Assembly (NCBI RefSeq): GCF_937616625.2
Contig: NC_065574.1
Span: 24,182,501 to 24,246,500 of the forward strand
DNA from: Mercurialis annua
Taxonomy: Eukaryota > Streptophyta > Magnoliopsida > Malpighiales > Euphorbiaceae
DNA length: 64,000 bases
Reading direction: 5' to 3'
Shown piece after piece: positions 19,120 to 31,272 of this stretch. The position numbers and the translations under genes are program-made. Each line of letters begins with the position of its first letter. The first letter of the stretch is position 1. Below the pieces are notes generated by a model that was not told where the DNA came from, searched no databases, and saw nothing but the letters and a program-made list of their open reading frames with translations.

Positions 19120-21850
19120 TTGCTAAAAAGGTAAAACGTTTGAATTTGTTTCGTAATGTTTGTTAATGTTTGGCTTAAATTGCTTAAAAGGTTAAACGTT
19201 TGGATTTGAAACGTTTCACCTTTTAAGCAATTTGAGCCAAACATTAACAAACTTTACGAAACAAATCCAAACGTTTTGATTTATTTATTAACGTTTGTAA
19301 ACGTTTGGCTTAAATGGCTAAAAAGGTGAAACGTTTGGTTTTGTTTCGTAACGTTTGTAAACGTTTGGCTTCAATTGCTAAAAAGGGAAACGTTTGGATT
19401 TGTTTCGTAACGTTTTAAACGCTTGGATTTGTTTTGCAACGTTTGTAAATGTTTGGTTTAAATAGCTAAAAAGGTGAAAGGTTTGGAATAAATCGCTAAA
19501 AAGGTGAAATATTTGGATTTGTTTTGTAACTTTTGTGAACGTTTGGCTTAAATTCATAAAAAGGTGAAACGTTTGGATTTGTTTTGTAACGTTTGTAAAC
19601 GTTTGGCTTAAATTGCTAAAAAGATGAAACGTTTGGATTTGTTTCATAACGTTTGTTAATGTTTGGCTTAAATTGCAAAAAAGGAGAAACGTTTGGATTT
19701 ATTCCGTAATGTTTGTAAGCGTTTGGCTTAAATCGATAAAGAGGGGAAAAGTTTGGATTCGTTTTGTAACGTTTGTAAACATTTGGCTCAAATTGCTAAA
19801 AAGGTGAAACGTTTGGATTTGTTTCGTAACGTTTGTAAACGTTTGGTTTTGTTTTGTAACATTTGTATTTGGCTTAAATCGCTAAACCTTTGGCTTCAAT
19901 TGTTAAAAACGTGAAACATTTGGATTTGTTTTGTAACGTTTTAAAATGTTTGGCATAAATTGCTAAAAAGGTGAAACATTTGGATTTGTTTCGTAACATT
20001 TTAAACACTTGCATTTGTTTCATAACGTTTGTAAACGTTTGGCTTAAATCTCTAAAAAGGGGAAACGTTTGGATTTGTTTCGTAATGTTTGTAAACGTTT
20101 GGCTTAAATCGCTAAGAAGGTGAAACATTTGGATTTGTTTCGTTACGTTTGTAAACGTTTGGCTCAAATTGCTAAAAAGGTGAAACGTTTGGATTTGTTT
20201 CGTAACATTTGTAAACGTTTGACTTATATCGCTAATAAGGGGAAACGTTTGGATTTGTTTCGTATCGTTTGAAAACGTTTTACTTAAATTGCTAAAATAG
20301 CGAAACGTTTTGTTTTGTTTCGTAACGTTTGTAAACTTTTGGCTTCAATCACTAAAAAGGTGAAACGTTTGGATTTATTTCGTAACGTTTTAAATGCTTG
20401 GATTTTTTTCGTAACGTTTGTAAACGTTTGGCTTAAATCGCTAAAAAGGTGAAACGTTTGGATTTGTTTTATAAGGTTTGTAAACGTTTGGATTAAATTG
20501 CTAAAAATGTGAAAGTTTGGATTTGTTTTGTAACGTTCGTACACGTTTGGCTTAAATCGCTAAAAAGGTAAAACTTTTGGATTTGTTCGAAACGTATGTA
20601 AACGTTTGGATTTATTTTGTAATGTTTGTAAACGTTTAGCTCAAATTGCTAAAATGGTGAAACGTTTGGATTTGTTTCGTAAAGTTAGTATATGTTTGGC
20701 TTAAATCGCTAAAAAGGTGAAACGTTTGGATTTGTTTTATAACTTTTGTAAACGTTTGGCTCAAATTGCTAAAAAGATGAAACGTTTGAATTTTTTATTT
20801 CTTAACGTTTTAAACGCTTAGATTTTGTTCGTAACGTTTGTAAACGTTTTGTTTAAATCGCACTAAAGGTGAAACTTTTGGATTTGTTTCGTAACATTTT
20901 AAACCTTTGGTTTTTTTCGTAACGTGTGTAAACATTTGGCTTCTATCGCTAAAAAAGTGAAATGTTTGGATTTGTTTTGTAACGTTTATAAATGTTTGGT
21001 TTATACCGCTAAAAAGGTGAAACATTTGGATTTGTTTTGAAATCTTTTAAACGTTTGGATTTATTTCATAACGTTTGTAAACGTTTGGCTTAAATCGCTA
21101 AAAAGGTGAAACGTTAGGACTTGTTTCGCAATGTTTGTAAAAGTTTAGCTTAAATTGCTAAAAAAGGTGAAACATTTGGATTTGTTTCGTAACGTTTGTA
21201 AACGTGTGGCTTAAATCGTTATGAAGTGGAAACGTTTGTATTTGTTTCGAAACATTTGTAAACGTTTGGCTTAAATCGCTAAAAAGGTAACAAGTTTGGT
21301 TTTGTCTCGTAACGTTTGTAAACGTTTGGTTTTGTTTCATAACCTTTATAAATATTTGTCTTAAATCGTTAAAAAGCTGAAACGTCTGGATTTGTCTCGT
21401 AACTTTTGTAAACGTTTGGCTTAAATTGCTAAAAAGGTGAAAAGTTTGGATTAATTTCGTAACGTTTGTAAATGTTTGGCTTATATCGCAAAAAAGGTGA
21501 AACACTTGGATTTGTTTCGTAACGTTTATAAACGTTTGGCTTAAATTTCTAAAAAGGGGAGACATTTGGATTTGTTTCATAACGTTTGTAAGCGTTTGGC
21601 TTCAATCGCTAAAAAGGTGAAACGTTTGGATTTGTTTCGTAACTTTTGTAAACGTTTGGCTTAAATCACTAAAAAGGTGAAACGTTTGGTTTTGTTTCAT
21701 TACTATTGTAAACGGTTGGCATAAATCGCTAAAAAAGTGAAACGTTAGGATTTGTTTTGTAACGTTTGTAAACATTTGGCATAAATCGCTAAAAAGGTGA
21801 AACGTTTGTATTTGTTTCGTTACTTTTGTTAACGTTTGGCTTAAATATCT

Positions 21851-22617
21851 TAAGCCAAACGTTAACAAACGTTATCAACAAATCCAAACGTTTCACCTTT
21901 TTAGCGATGTAAGCCAAACGTTTTGCGATTTATGCCAAACGTTTATAAACGTTACCGAACAAATCCTAATGTTTCACCTTTTTAGCGATTTAAGCCAACC
22001 GTTGACAATAGTAATGAAAAAAAAACCAAACGTTTCACCTTTTTAGCGATTTAAGCCAAACGTTTACAAACGTTACGAAACAAATCCAAACGTTATGAAA
22101 CAAAACCAAACGTTTACAAATGTTACGAAACAAATCCAAACGTTTCATCTTTTTAGCGATTGAAGCCAAACGTTTACAAACGTTATGAAACAAATCCAAA
22201 CGATTCATTTTTAGCGATTTAAGCCAAACAAGTTTACAAACTATGCAAAACAAATCCAAACGTTTCCCGTTTTTAGAAATTTAAGCCAAACGTTTGTAAA
22301 CGTTATGAAATAAATCCAAGCGTTTCCCCTTTTTAGCGATATATGCCAAACATTTACAAACGTAACGAAACAAATCCAAACGTTTCCCCTTTTTAGCGAT
22401 TTAAGAAAAACGTTTACAAACGTTACAAAACAAATCCAAACGTTTCACCTTTTTAGTAATTTAATCCTAACGTTAACAAACGTTATGAAACAAATCCAAA
22501 CGTTTCAACTTTTTAGCAATTTAAGCCAAACATTTACAAACGTTACGAAACAAATCCAATCGTTTTCACCTTTTTAGCAAATTAAGCCAAACTTTTACAA
22601 ACGTTACGAAACAAATC
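21851..22617 (-). repeat. Inverted satellite block
   Basis: About 770 bp of reverse-complement units. The left switch is TTAAATATCT/TAAGCCAAAC and the right switch is after ACAAATC/AAAAAGGTG. Confidence 0.85.
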
Positions 22618-23440
22618 AAAAAGGTGAAATCGCTGAAAAGGTGAAATATTTGGATTTGTTTCGTAATCTTTGTAAACGTTTGGCTTAAATCGCAAAAAGG
22701 GGAAACGTTTAGATTTTTTTCGTAATGTTTGTAAACATTTTGTTTAAATCTCTAAAAATGTGAAATATTTGGATTTGTTTCGTAACTTTTAAACGTTTGG
22801 TTTTATTTCATAACGTCTATAAACGTTTGGCTTCAATCGCTAAAAAGGTGAAACATTTTGATTTGTTTTGTAACGTTAGGATTAAATCGCTAAAAATGTG
22901 AAACGATTGGTTTTGCTAAATAGGTGAAACGTTTGGATTTGTTTCTTGGATTTGTTTCGTAACGTTTGGCATAAATCGCTAAAAAGGGGAAACGTTTACA
23001 AATATTTGGTTTTGTTTCGTAACGTTTGTAAACGTTTGGCTTAAATCCCTAAAAAGGTGAAACTTTTGGTTTTGTTTCGTAACGTTTGTAAACGTTTGGC
23101 TTCAATCGCAAAAAGGGGAAACGTTTGGATTTATTTCGTAACGATTGTAAACGTTTGGCTTAAATTGCTAAAAAGTTGAAACGTTTGGATTTTTTTCGTA
23201 ATGTTTGTAAATGTTTGTCTTAAATCGCTAAAAAGGTGAAACGTTTGGATTTGTTTTGTAACGTTTGTAAATGTTTGGATTTGTTTTGTAACGTTTGTAA
23301 ACGTTTGGCTTAAATCGCTAAAAAGGTGAAACGTTTGGTTTTATTTTGTAACATTTGTAAACGTTTGGCTTAAATCACTCAAAAAGTGGAACGTTTGGAT
23401 TTGTTTCGTAACGTTTCAAACGTTAGGTTTTTTTTGGTAA

Positions 23441-24243
23441 CGTTTCATCTTTTTAGAAATTTAATCTAAACGTTTACAAACGTTGCGAAACAAAACCGAA
23501 ACAAATCCACACGTTTCACCTTTTTCGCTATTTAAGCCAAACGTTAACAAACGTTACGAAATAAATCCAAACGTTTCACCTTTTTAGCAATTTAAGCCAA
23601 ATGTTTACAAACGTTACAAAACAAATCCAAACGTTTCACCTTTTTAGCGATTGAAGCCAAACGTTTACAAATGTTACAAAACAAAACAAAACGTTTAAAA
23701 AGTTACGAAACAAATCCAAACGTTTCACTTTTTTAGCAAACAAAACCAAACGTTTAAAACGTTACGAAACAAATTCAAATGTTTCACATTTTTTAGCGAT
23801 TTAAGCCAAATGTTTACAAACGTTACAAAACAAATCCAAACGTTTACAACAAATCCAAACATTAACCTTTTTTGCGATTTAAACCAAACGTTTACAAACG
23901 TTATAAAACAAATCCAAACGTTTCACCATTTTAGCGATTGAGGCCAAACGTTTACAAACGTTACGAAACAAATCCAAATGTTTTACCCTTTTAGCAGTAT
24001 AAGCCAAACGTTTACAAATGTTACAAAACAATTCCAAATGATTATAAACGTTACGAAACAAATCTAAACGTTTCACCTTTTTAGCGATTGAAGCCAAACA
24101 TTTACAAACGTTACGAAACATAACCAAACGTTTAAAACGTTTCGAAACAAATCCAAACGTTTCACCTTTTTAGTGATTAAAGCAAAACGTGTACAAGAAA
24201 TAAATCTAAACGTTTCACCTTTTTAGCGATTTAAGCCAAACTT
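23441..24243 (-). repeat. Inverted satellite block
   Basis: About 800 bp of reverse-complement units. The left switch is at GGTAACGTTTC, where AACGTT is shared by both orientations; the right switch is near 24243. Confidence 0.85.
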
Positions 24244-25857
24244 TTGTCTTTGTTTTGTAATGTTTGTAAAAATTTGGCTTAAATCGCTAAAAAGGTGAAA
24301 CGTTTGGATTTATTTTGTAATGTTTGCAAACATTTGGCTTAAATCGCTAAAAAGGTGAAACATTTGAAATTTTTTTCGTAACGTTTGGATTCAATCGCTA
24401 AAAAGGTGAAACATTTGGATTTGTTTCGTAACGTTTTAAACGTTTGGATTTTTTTTAAACGTTTCTAAATGTTTGGCTTAAATCGCTAAAAAGGTGAAAC
24501 ATTTGGATTTATTTTGTAACGTTTATAAACATTTGGCTTAAACTGCTAAAAAGCTGAAACGTTTGAATTTGATTTGTGACGTTTGTAAACGTTTGGCTTA
24601 CATCGCTAAAAAGGTGAAACGTTTGGATTTGTTTCGTAACGTTTCTAAACGTTTGGCTTAAATTGCTAAAAAAAGTGAAACGTTTGGATTTGTTTTGTAT
24701 CTTTTGTAAACGTTTGGCTTAAATCACTAAAAAAGTGAAACGCTTGGATCTGTTTCAAAACGATTTAAACGTTTGGATTAAACTGCTAAAAAGGTGAAAC
24801 GTTTGGATTTGTTTCGAAACATTTTAAACGTTTGGTTTTGTTTTGTAACGTTTGTAAACGTTGGGCTTCAATCGCTTAAAAGGTGAAATGTTTAGATATT
24901 TTTCGTAACGTTTTGAACATTTGTTTCGTAACGTTTATAAATGTTTGGCTTAAATCGCTAAAAAGGTGAAACATTTGGAATTGTTTTGCAACGTTTGTAA
25001 ACGTTTAGCTTAAATTGCTAAAAAGGTGAAACATTTGGTATTATTTTGTAATGTTTGTAAACGTTTGGCTTAAATCCCTAAAAATGTGAAACGTTTAGAT
25101 TTGTTTTGTATCATTTGTAAACTTTTGGTTTAAATTTCTAAAGAGGTGAAACGTTTGGATTTGATTCGTAACATTTGTAAACGTTTGGCTTCAATCGCTA
25201 AAAAGGGGAAACATTTGGATTTGTTTTGTAACGTTTTAAACGTTTGCTTTTGTTTGCTAAAGCAATGAAACGTTTGGATTTGTTTAGTAACGTTTTAATC
25301 GTTTTGTTTTCTTTCATAACATTTGTAAACGTTTGGGTTAAATCGCTAAAAAGGTGAAATGTTTGGATTTGTTTTGTAACGTTTGTTAACGTTTGGCTTA
25401 AATCGCTAAAAAGGTGAAACGTATGGATTTGTTTTGTAACGTTTGTAAAAGTTTGGCTTAAATCGCTAAAAAGATGGAATGTTTTGCTTTGTTTTGTAAA
25501 GTTTGTAAACGTTTGGCTTAAATCGCTAAAAAGGTGAAACGTTTGGATTTGTTTTGTAACGATTGTAAACGTTTGGCTTATGTCGCTAAAAAATTTAAAC
25601 ATTTGGATTTGTTTCGTAGCGTTTTAAACGTTTGTTTTTGTTTCGTAACGTTTGTAAACGTTTGGCTTATATTTCTAAAAAAATGAAACGGTTGGATTTA
25701 TTTCGTAACATTTTAAACGCTTGGTTTTGTTTTGAAACGTTTGTAGACGATTGGCTTAAATCACTAATTGTTTGGCTTCAATCGGTAAAAAGGTGAAACG
25801 TTTGTCTATTTTTATAACGTTTGTAAACGTTTAGCTTAAATCGCTAATAAGTTGAAA

Positions 25858-25969
25858 CGTTACAAAACAAAACCAAATGTTTCACCTTTTTAGCGATATA
25901 AACAAACGTTTACAAATGTTACGAAACAAATCCAAACGTTTCACCTTTTTAGCGATTTAAGCCAAACAT
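25858..25969 (-). repeat. 112-bp inverted satellite segment (copy 1)
   Basis: Bounded by GTTGAAACGTTAC on the left and CCAAACATTTGTAAACG on the right. Closely related segments with the same borders lie at 41706-41817 and 49013-49126, so the inversion was copied with its flanks. Confidence 0.85.
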
Positions 25970-26249
25970 TTGTAAACGTTTGGATTTGTTTCGTAACGTT
26001 TGTAAACGTTTGGATTTGTTTTGTAACGTTTGTAAATGTTTGGCTTAAATCGCTAATAAATGTGAAACGTTGGATTTTTTTTGTAACGTTTGTAAACGTT
26101 TCGCTTAAATCGTTAAAAAGGTGAAACATTTGGATTTGTTTTGTAACGTTTGTAAACGTTCGGCTCAAATTGCTAAAAATGGGAAACGTTTGGATTTGTT
26201 TTGTAACGTTTGTAAATGGTTGGTCAAATTGCTAAAAAGGTGAAACGTA

Positions 26250-29200
26250 TTGATTTCTTTCGTAATGTTTGTAAACGTTTGGCTTCAATCGCTAAAACGG
26301 TGAAACGTTTTGATTTGTTTTGTAACGTTTGCAAACGTTTGTCTTAAATCGCTAAAAAGGTGAAACATTTTGGATTTTTTTCGTAACGTTTGTAAACGTT
26401 TGGATTCAATTGCTAAAAAGGTGAAACATTTGGATTTGTTTCGTAACGTTTTAAAAGTTTGGATTTTTTTGAAATGTTTTTAAATGTTTGGCTTGAATCG
26501 CTAAAGAGGGGAAACGTTTGGATTTGTTTTGTAAACGTTTGGCTTCAATTGCTAAAAAGGTGAAACGTTTGGATTTGTTTTGTAACGTTTGTAAACATTT
26601 GGCTTAAATCGCTAAAAAACTGAAACGTTTGGACTTGTTTTGTGACGTTTGTAAACGTTTGGCTTAAATCGCTAAAAAGGTGAAACATTTGGATTTGTTT
26701 CGTAACGTTTGTAAACGCTTGGTTTTATATTGTAACATTTGTAAACGTTTGGCTTAAATTGCTCAAAAAGTGAAATGTTTCGATTTGTTTCGTAACATTT
26801 GCAAACGTTTGGTTTAAATCACTAAAAAAGTGAAACGTATGGATTTGTTTCGAGACGTTTTAAACATTTGTATTAAATCGCTAAAAAGGTGAAACATTTG
26901 GATTTGTTTCGAAACATTTTAAACGTTTGGTTTTGTTTCGTCACGAATGTAAACGTTTGGATTTGTTTCGTAATATTTTGAACGTTTGCTTCGTAATGTT
27001 TGTAAACATTTGGCTTAAATCGCTTAAAAGGTGAAACATTTGGTCTTTTTTTGTAACGTTTATAAACGTTTAGCTTAAATCGCTAAAAAGGTGAAACATT
27101 TGGTTTTGTTTTGTAATGTTTGTAAACGTTTGGCTTAAATCGCTAAAAAGGTGAAACGTTTGGATTTTTTTTGTATCATTCGTAAACTTTTGGCTTAAAT
27201 TGCTAAAAAGGTGAAACGTTTGGATTTGTTTCGTAACATTTGTAAACATTTGGCTTAATTCGCTAAAAAAGTGAAACCATTAGATTTGTTTTATAACGTT
27301 TGGCTTAAATCGCTAAAAAGGTGAAACGTTTGGCTTAAATCTATTAAAAGGGGAAACGTTTGGATTTGTTTTCTAACGTTTGTAAACGTTTGGCTTAAGC
27401 TGCTAAAAAGGCGAAACGTTTGGATTTGTTTGGTAAAGTTAGTAAAAGTTTAGCGTAAATCGCTATAAAGGTGAAACGTTTGTCTTTGTTTTGAAACGTT
27501 TGTAAACGTTTTGCTTAAATTGCTAAAAAGGTGAAACGTTTGGATATATTTTGTATCAATTGTAAACATTTGGCTTAAATTGCTAAAAATATAAAACGTT
27601 TGAATTTGTTTCGTAACGTTTATAAACGTTTGGATTTCTTTCGTAACGTTTGTATACGTTTGGCTTCAATCGCTAAAACGGTGAAACGTTTTGATTTGTT
27701 TTGTAACGTTTGCAAACGTTTGTCTTAAATCGCTAAAAAGCTGAAACATTTGGATTTTTTTCGTAACGTTTGTAAATGTTTGGATTCAATCGCTAAAAAG
27801 GTGAAACATTTGGATTTGTTTCGTAACGTTTGAAAAGTTTGGATTTTTTCGAAATGTTTGAAAACGTTTGGCTTAAATCGCTAAAGAGGGGAAACGTTTG
27901 GATTTGTTTTGTAACGTTTGTAAACGTTTGGCTTCAATCGCTAAAAAGGTGAAATGTTTGGATTTGTTTTGTAACGTTGTAAACATTTGGCTTAAATCGC
28001 TAAAAAACTGAAACGTTTGGACTTGTTTTGTGACGTTTGTAAACGTTTGGCTTAAATCGCTAAAAAGGTGAAACATTTGGATTTGTTTCGTAACGTTTGT
28101 AAACGCTTGGTTTTGTATTGTAACGTTTGTAAATGTTTAGCTTTAATTGCTCAAAAAGTGAAATGTTTGGATTTGTTTCGTAACATTTGCAAACGTTTGG
28201 CTTAAATTACTAAAAAAGTGAAACGTTTGGATTTGTTTCGAAACGTTTTAAACATTTGTATTAAATCGCTAAAAAGGTGAAACGTTTGGATTTGTTTCGA
28301 AATATTTTAAACGTTTGGTTTTGTTTCGTCACGAATGTAAACGTTTGGCTTCAATCGCTAAAAAGTGAAAACGTTTGGATTTGTTTCGTAATGTTTTGAA
28401 CGTTTGTTTCGTAAGTTTTGTAAACATTTGGCTTAAATCGCTAAAAAGGTGAAACATTTGGTCTTGTTTTGTAACGTTTATAAACGTTTAGCTTAAATCG
28501 CTAAAAAGGTGAAACATTTGGTTTTATTTTGTAATGTTTGTAAACGTTTGGCTTAAATCGCTAAAAAGGTGAAACGTCTGGATTTGTTTTGTATCATTCG
28601 TAAACTTTTGGCTTAAATTGCTAAAAAGGTGAAACGTTTGGATTTGTTTCGTAACATTTGTAAACATTTGGCTTAATTCGCTAAAAAAGTAAAACCATTG
28701 GATTTGTTTTGTAATGTTTGGCTTAAATCGCTAAAAAGGTGAAACGTTTGGCTTAAATCTATAAAAAGGTGAAACGTTTGGATTTGTTTTGTAACGTTTG
28801 TAAACGTTTGGCTTAAGCTGCTAAAAAGGCGGAACGTTTGGATTTGTTTGGTAACGTTAGTAAAAGTTTAGCGTAAATCGCTATAAAGGTGAAACGTTTG
28901 GCTTTGTTTTGAAACGTTTGTAAACGTTTTGCTTAAATTGCTAAAAAGGGGAAACGTTTGGATATATTTTGTATCAATTGTAAACGTTTGGCTTAAATTG
29001 CTAAAAAAATAAAACGTTTGAATTTGTTTCGTAACGTTTGTAAACGTTTGGATTTCTTTCGTAATGTTTGTAAACATTTGGCTTCAATCGCTAAAACGGT
29101 GAAACATTTTGTTTTGTTTTGTAGTGTTTGCAAACATTTGTCTTAAATCGCTAAAAAGGTGAAACATTTGGATTTTTTTCGTAACGTTTGGATTCAATCG

Positions 29201-30958
29201 CTAAAAAGGTGAAACATTTGGATTTGTTTCGTAACGTTTTAAAAGTTTGGATTTTTTTGAAATGTTTGTAAACGTTTGGCTTAAATCGCTAATGAGGGGA
29301 AACGTTATGATTTGTTTTGTAACGTTTGTAAACGTTTGGCTTCAATCGCTAAAAAGGTGAAACGTTTGGATTTGTTTTGTAACGTTTGTAAACATTTGGC
29401 TTAAATCGCTAAAAAACTGAAACGTTTGGACTTGTTTTGTGACGTTTGTAAACGTTTGGCTTAAATCGCTAAAAAGGTGAAACATCTGGATTTGTTTCGT
29501 AACGTTTATAAACGCTTGGTTTTGTATTGTAACGTTTGAAAACGTTTGGCTTTAATTGCTCAAAAAGTGAAATGTTTGGATTTGTTTCGTAACATTTGCA
29601 AACGTTTGGCTTAAATCACTAAAAAAGTAAAACGTTTGGATTTGTTTCGAAACGTTTTAAACATTTGTATTAAATCGCTAAAAAGGGGAAACGTTTGGAT
29701 TTGTTTCGAAACATTTTAAACGTTTGGTTTTGTTTCGTCACGAATGTAAACGTTTGGCTTCAATCGCTAAAAAGGGTAAACGTTTGGATTTGTTTCGTAA
29801 TGTTTTGAACGTTTGTTTCGTAACGTTTGTAAACATTTGGCTTAAATCGCTAAAAAGGTGAAACATTAGGTCTTGTTTTATAACGTTTATAAACGTTTAG
29901 CTTAAATCGCTAAAAAGGTGAAACATTTGGTTTTGTTTTGTAATGTTTGTAAACGTTTGGCTTAAATCGCTAAAAAGGTGAAACGTCTGGATTTGTTTTG
30001 TATCATTCATAAACTTTTGGCTTAAATTGCTAAAAAGGTGAAACGTTTGGATTTGTTTCGTAACATTTGTAAACATTTGGCTTAATTCGCTAAAAAAGTG
30101 AAACCATTGGATTTGTTTTGTAACGTTTGGCTTAAATCGCTAAAAAGGTAAAACGTTTGGCTTAAATATATAAAAAGGTGAAACGTTTGGATTTGTTTTG
30201 TAACGTTTGTAAACGTTTGGCTTAAGCTGCTAAAAAGGCGAAATGTTTGGATTTGTTTGGTAACGTTAGTAAAAGTTTAGCGTAAATCGCTATAAAGGTG
30301 AAACGTTTGGCTTTGTTTTGAAACGTTTCTAAACGTTTTGCTTAAATTGCTAAAAAGGTGAAACGTTTGAATATGTTTTGTATCAATTGTAAACGTTTTG
30401 CTTAAATTGCTAAAAAAATAAAACGTTTGAATTTGTTTCGTAACGTTTGTAAACGTTTGGATTTCTTTCGTAGCGTTTGTAAATGTTTGGCTTCAATCGC
30501 TAAAACGGTGAAACGTTTTGATTTGTTTTGTAACGTTTCAAACGTTTGTCTTAAATCGCTAAAAAGGTGAAACATTTGGAATTTTTTCGTAACGTTTGTA
30601 AACGTTTGGATTCAATCGCTGAAAAGGTGAAACATTTGGATTTGTTTCGTAACGTTTTAAAAGTTTGGATTTTTTTGAAATGTTTGTAAACGTTTGGCTT
30701 AAATCGCTAAAAAGGGGAAACGTTTGGATTTATTTTGTAACGTTTGTAAACGTTTGGCTTCAATCGCTAAAAAGGTGAAACGTTTGGATTTGTTTTGTAA
30801 CGTTTGTAAACATTTGGCTTAAATCGCTAAAAAACTGAAACGTTTGGACTTGTTTTGTGACGTTTGTAAACGTTTGGCTTAAATCGCTAAAAAGGTAAAA
30901 CATTTGGATTTGTTTCGTAACGTTTGTAAACGCTTGGTTTTGTATTGTAACATTTAAA
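26250..30958 (+). repeat. ~1.4-kb higher-order satellite repeat
   Basis: Marker variants recur in order. GCTAAAACGGTGAAAC is at 26291, 27672, 29090 and 30499 (steps 1381, 1418, 1409). GCTAAAAAACTGAAACG is at 26611, 27999, 29408 and 30826 (steps 1388, 1409, 1418). Other markers such as GTCACGAATG and GTGAAACCATT keep the same order. The period is about 23-24 basic units. Three full copies and a partial fourth are present here; two more copies lie at about 42100-44880. Confidence 0.9.
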
Positions 30959-31272
30959 ACGTTTGGATTCAATCGCTAAAAAGGTGAAACATTTGGATTT
31001 GTTTCGTAACGTTTTAAACGTTTGGATTTTTTTTAAACGTTTGTAAATGTTTGGCTTAAATCGCTAAAAAGGTGAAACATTTGGATTTATTTTGTAACGT
31101 TTATAAACGTTTGACTTCAATCGCTTAAAGGTGAAACTTTTGGATTTGTTTTGTAACGTTTATAAACATTTGGCTTAAACTGCTAAAAGGTTGAAACGTT
31201 TGGATTTGATTTGTGACGTTTGTAAACGTTTGGCTTACATCGCTAAAAAGGTGAAACGTTTGGATTTGTTTC

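Larger units (their letters stand above)
24383..30960 (+). repeat. ~6.6-kb segmental tandem duplication, first copy
   Basis: From 30961 the sequence restarts as at 24383 (offset 6578). After element B is discounted, position 40540 aligns with 24721 (offset 6576). The second copy therefore spans 30961-31272 and 40511 to about 44880, and B inserted into it. Confidence 0.75.
19120..31272 (+). repeat. 60-bp satellite array, block S3
   Basis: The largest block, about 12 kb. Mostly plus orientation, with inverted stretches at 19208-19276, 21851-22617, 23441-24243 and 25858-25969. From about 26250 the units are arranged in a higher-order repeat of about 1.4 kb. The block is cut at 31272 by element B. 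No gene is supported. Confidence 0.95.
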
